This document shows, piece by piece, positions 11,332 to 11,675 of a stretch of 11,675 bases of DNA. The notes under the pieces were generated by a model. It worked only from the letters and a program-made list of their open reading frames with translations, ran no database searches and was not told the origin of the DNA. This DNA is from an uncultured bacterium (GTDB taxonomy: Bacteria; Patescibacteriota; Minisyncoccia; Phycocordibacterales; UBA918). Numbering within the stretch: position 1 is the first letter of the stretch; each line of letters begins with the position of its first letter. The stretch spans positions 1-11,675 of the forward strand of contig CAJXAG010000033.1 of assembly GCA_913050645.1 (NCBI GenBank). Direction: 5' to 3'. Both the position numbers and the translations under genes were made by a program.

Positions 11332-11494
11332 GTTTGAAAGGAAATTGTGAACTACCACAGGACAGTTTAGGTATACCTGAGATCCTAACGAAGATATTTC
11401 AAACTGGTACCGGGAGAACCAAGAAAAGAACTGTCTCACAAGCTAAAGCCGTTTTCGTTTTGTTCGTATCGCTCGGTAGTAGTCCAACCGAAGC
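11332..11494 (+). ncRNA. Candidate structured RNA between two terminators
   Basis: No convincing gene is found between the groEL terminator and the next one, but complementary segments are dense. TTGTGA/TCACAA (11345-11350/11436-11441) is adjacent to GACAGTT/AACTGTC (11361-11367/11429-11435) and encloses TTAGG/CCTAA (11367-11371/11384-11388, sharing the base at 11367 with the outer helix) and TGGT/ACCA (11405-11408/11418-11421), a three-way junction layout. GTTTGAAA/TTTCAAAC (11332-11339/11397-11404) crosses this fold. TCGGT/ACCGA (11473-11477/11487-11491) comes just before the terminator. No promoter is evident. It could equally be a degraded intergenic sequence. Confidence 0.3.
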
Positions 11495-11524
11495 AAAAAC
11501 CTTTCAATCGATTGAAAGGTTTTT
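11495..11524. terminator. Palindromic bidirectional terminator
   Basis: A perfect 30-bp palindrome has outer arms AAAAACCTTTC and GAAAGGTTTTT and core AATCGATT. It has A's before and T's after on both strands. No annotated gene in this window needs it, since groEL is already terminated at 11321. It may serve the candidate RNA at 11332-11494 or a gene entering from the right on the minus strand. Confidence 0.75.
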
Positions 11525-11530
11525 GAGTGT

Positions 11531-11563
11531 AATTAACTCCTGAATTAACTCCTGAATTAATTC
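11531..11563. repeat. Short tandem repeat, 12-nt unit
   Basis: AATTAACTCCTG occurs twice head to tail (11531-11542 and 11543-11554) and is followed by a partial third unit, AATTAATTC. It lies directly after the palindromic terminator in AT-rich sequence. Confidence 0.75.
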
Positions 11564-11576
11564 AAAAGTTAATCAT

Positions 11577-11600
11577 CCGATTAATCGGCGGTTATCCGCC
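11577..11600. other. Overlapping palindromes near the right end
   Basis: CCGATTAATCGG (11577-11588) is a perfect 12-bp palindrome. It shares its last two bases with a second hairpin GGCGG-TTAT-CCGCC (11587-11600), so the two structures exclude each other in RNA. Apart from these and a TATACT box at 11644-11649, I see nothing gene-like in 11525-11675. Confidence 0.5.
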
Positions 11601-11664
11601 AGATAATTAGGCACCTATGCTCATTAAAACTCAACAACAAAGCTATACTCCAACCATAAACGAT

Positions 11665-11675
11665 CTGGATTGCCC
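11665..11675. repeat. Start of a second copy of the window-start repeat (partial)
   Basis: The last bases CTGGATTGCCC match the end motif of the element at 1-104: CTGGATTGC is the reverse complement of 96-104. The window stops here, so whether a full copy follows cannot be seen. Confidence 0.4.

Noticed and set aside
11429..11440. Resemblance of GAACTGTCTCAC to the complement of a conserved 23S rRNA segment
   Set aside because: The similarity stops after about 12 bases on both sides, so it is most likely coincidence.
11301..11543. 80-codon plus-strand frame after groEL
   Set aside because: It begins inside the groEL terminator stem with a GTG and reads through the next terminator palindrome; no protein-like features.
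11644..11649. TATACT as a promoter near the right end
   Set aside because: No matching -35 and no start codon in view; kept only as a remark.

Overview
The window looks like part of a streamlined bacterial chromosome, most probably a Patescibacteria/CPR lineage (Parcubacteria-like). This placement is inferred from gene content and signals, not from a marker phylogeny. The clues are a MutY-type glycosylase without an iron-sulfur cluster motif, an RNase J with a long Arg/Lys-rich N-terminal tail, a secG / membrane-anchored solute-binding protein / RNase J block, and several genes with no Shine-Dalgarno whose -10 box lies only 5-10 nt before the start codon. Coding density is high and intrinsic terminators are clear.

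Layout. 1-104 is a hairpin-rich palindromic repeat; its terminal motif recurs at the last bases of the window. 172-745 holds the most notable item: a tmRNA (ssrA) gene that reads as circularly permuted (two-piece). The T-arm, 3' acceptor strand and CCA (257-284) lie upstream of the 5' acceptor strand (399-405) and the tag frame (484-528, ANSNRAPEAAALAA). A 10-bp helix in the intervening segment supports one precursor, and an intrinsic terminator closes the gene. 763-1821 (+) encodes a PspC-domain membrane protein and, abutting it, a cluster-less MutY-like glycosylase. This converges with a HIT-family protein (1803-2183, -) and an MFS transporter (2280-3482, -). A 93-aa unknown gene (3653-3934, -) sits between terminators. 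4070-8147 (-) is a probable operon secG -> substrate-binding protein -> rnj, with a good promoter before secG and a palindromic terminator after rnj. 8192-8424 contains a terminator-bounded stretch with a possible 49-aa gene (8231-8380, -). 8429-8989 (-) is a two-helix membrane protein of unknown function, divergent from groES-groEL (9151-11249, +). The last 425 bases hold two terminators, a possible structured RNA, a short tandem repeat and the beginning of another copy of the window-start repeat.

Functional theme: protein and RNA quality control. tmRNA rescues stalled ribosomes, GroES/GroEL fold proteins, RNase J turns over and matures RNA, SecG assists export, and the MutY-like protein and HIT protein act in DNA repair and nucleotide metabolism. 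No prophage, insertion sequence with a transposase, CRISPR array, rRNA or canonical tRNA gene was seen.
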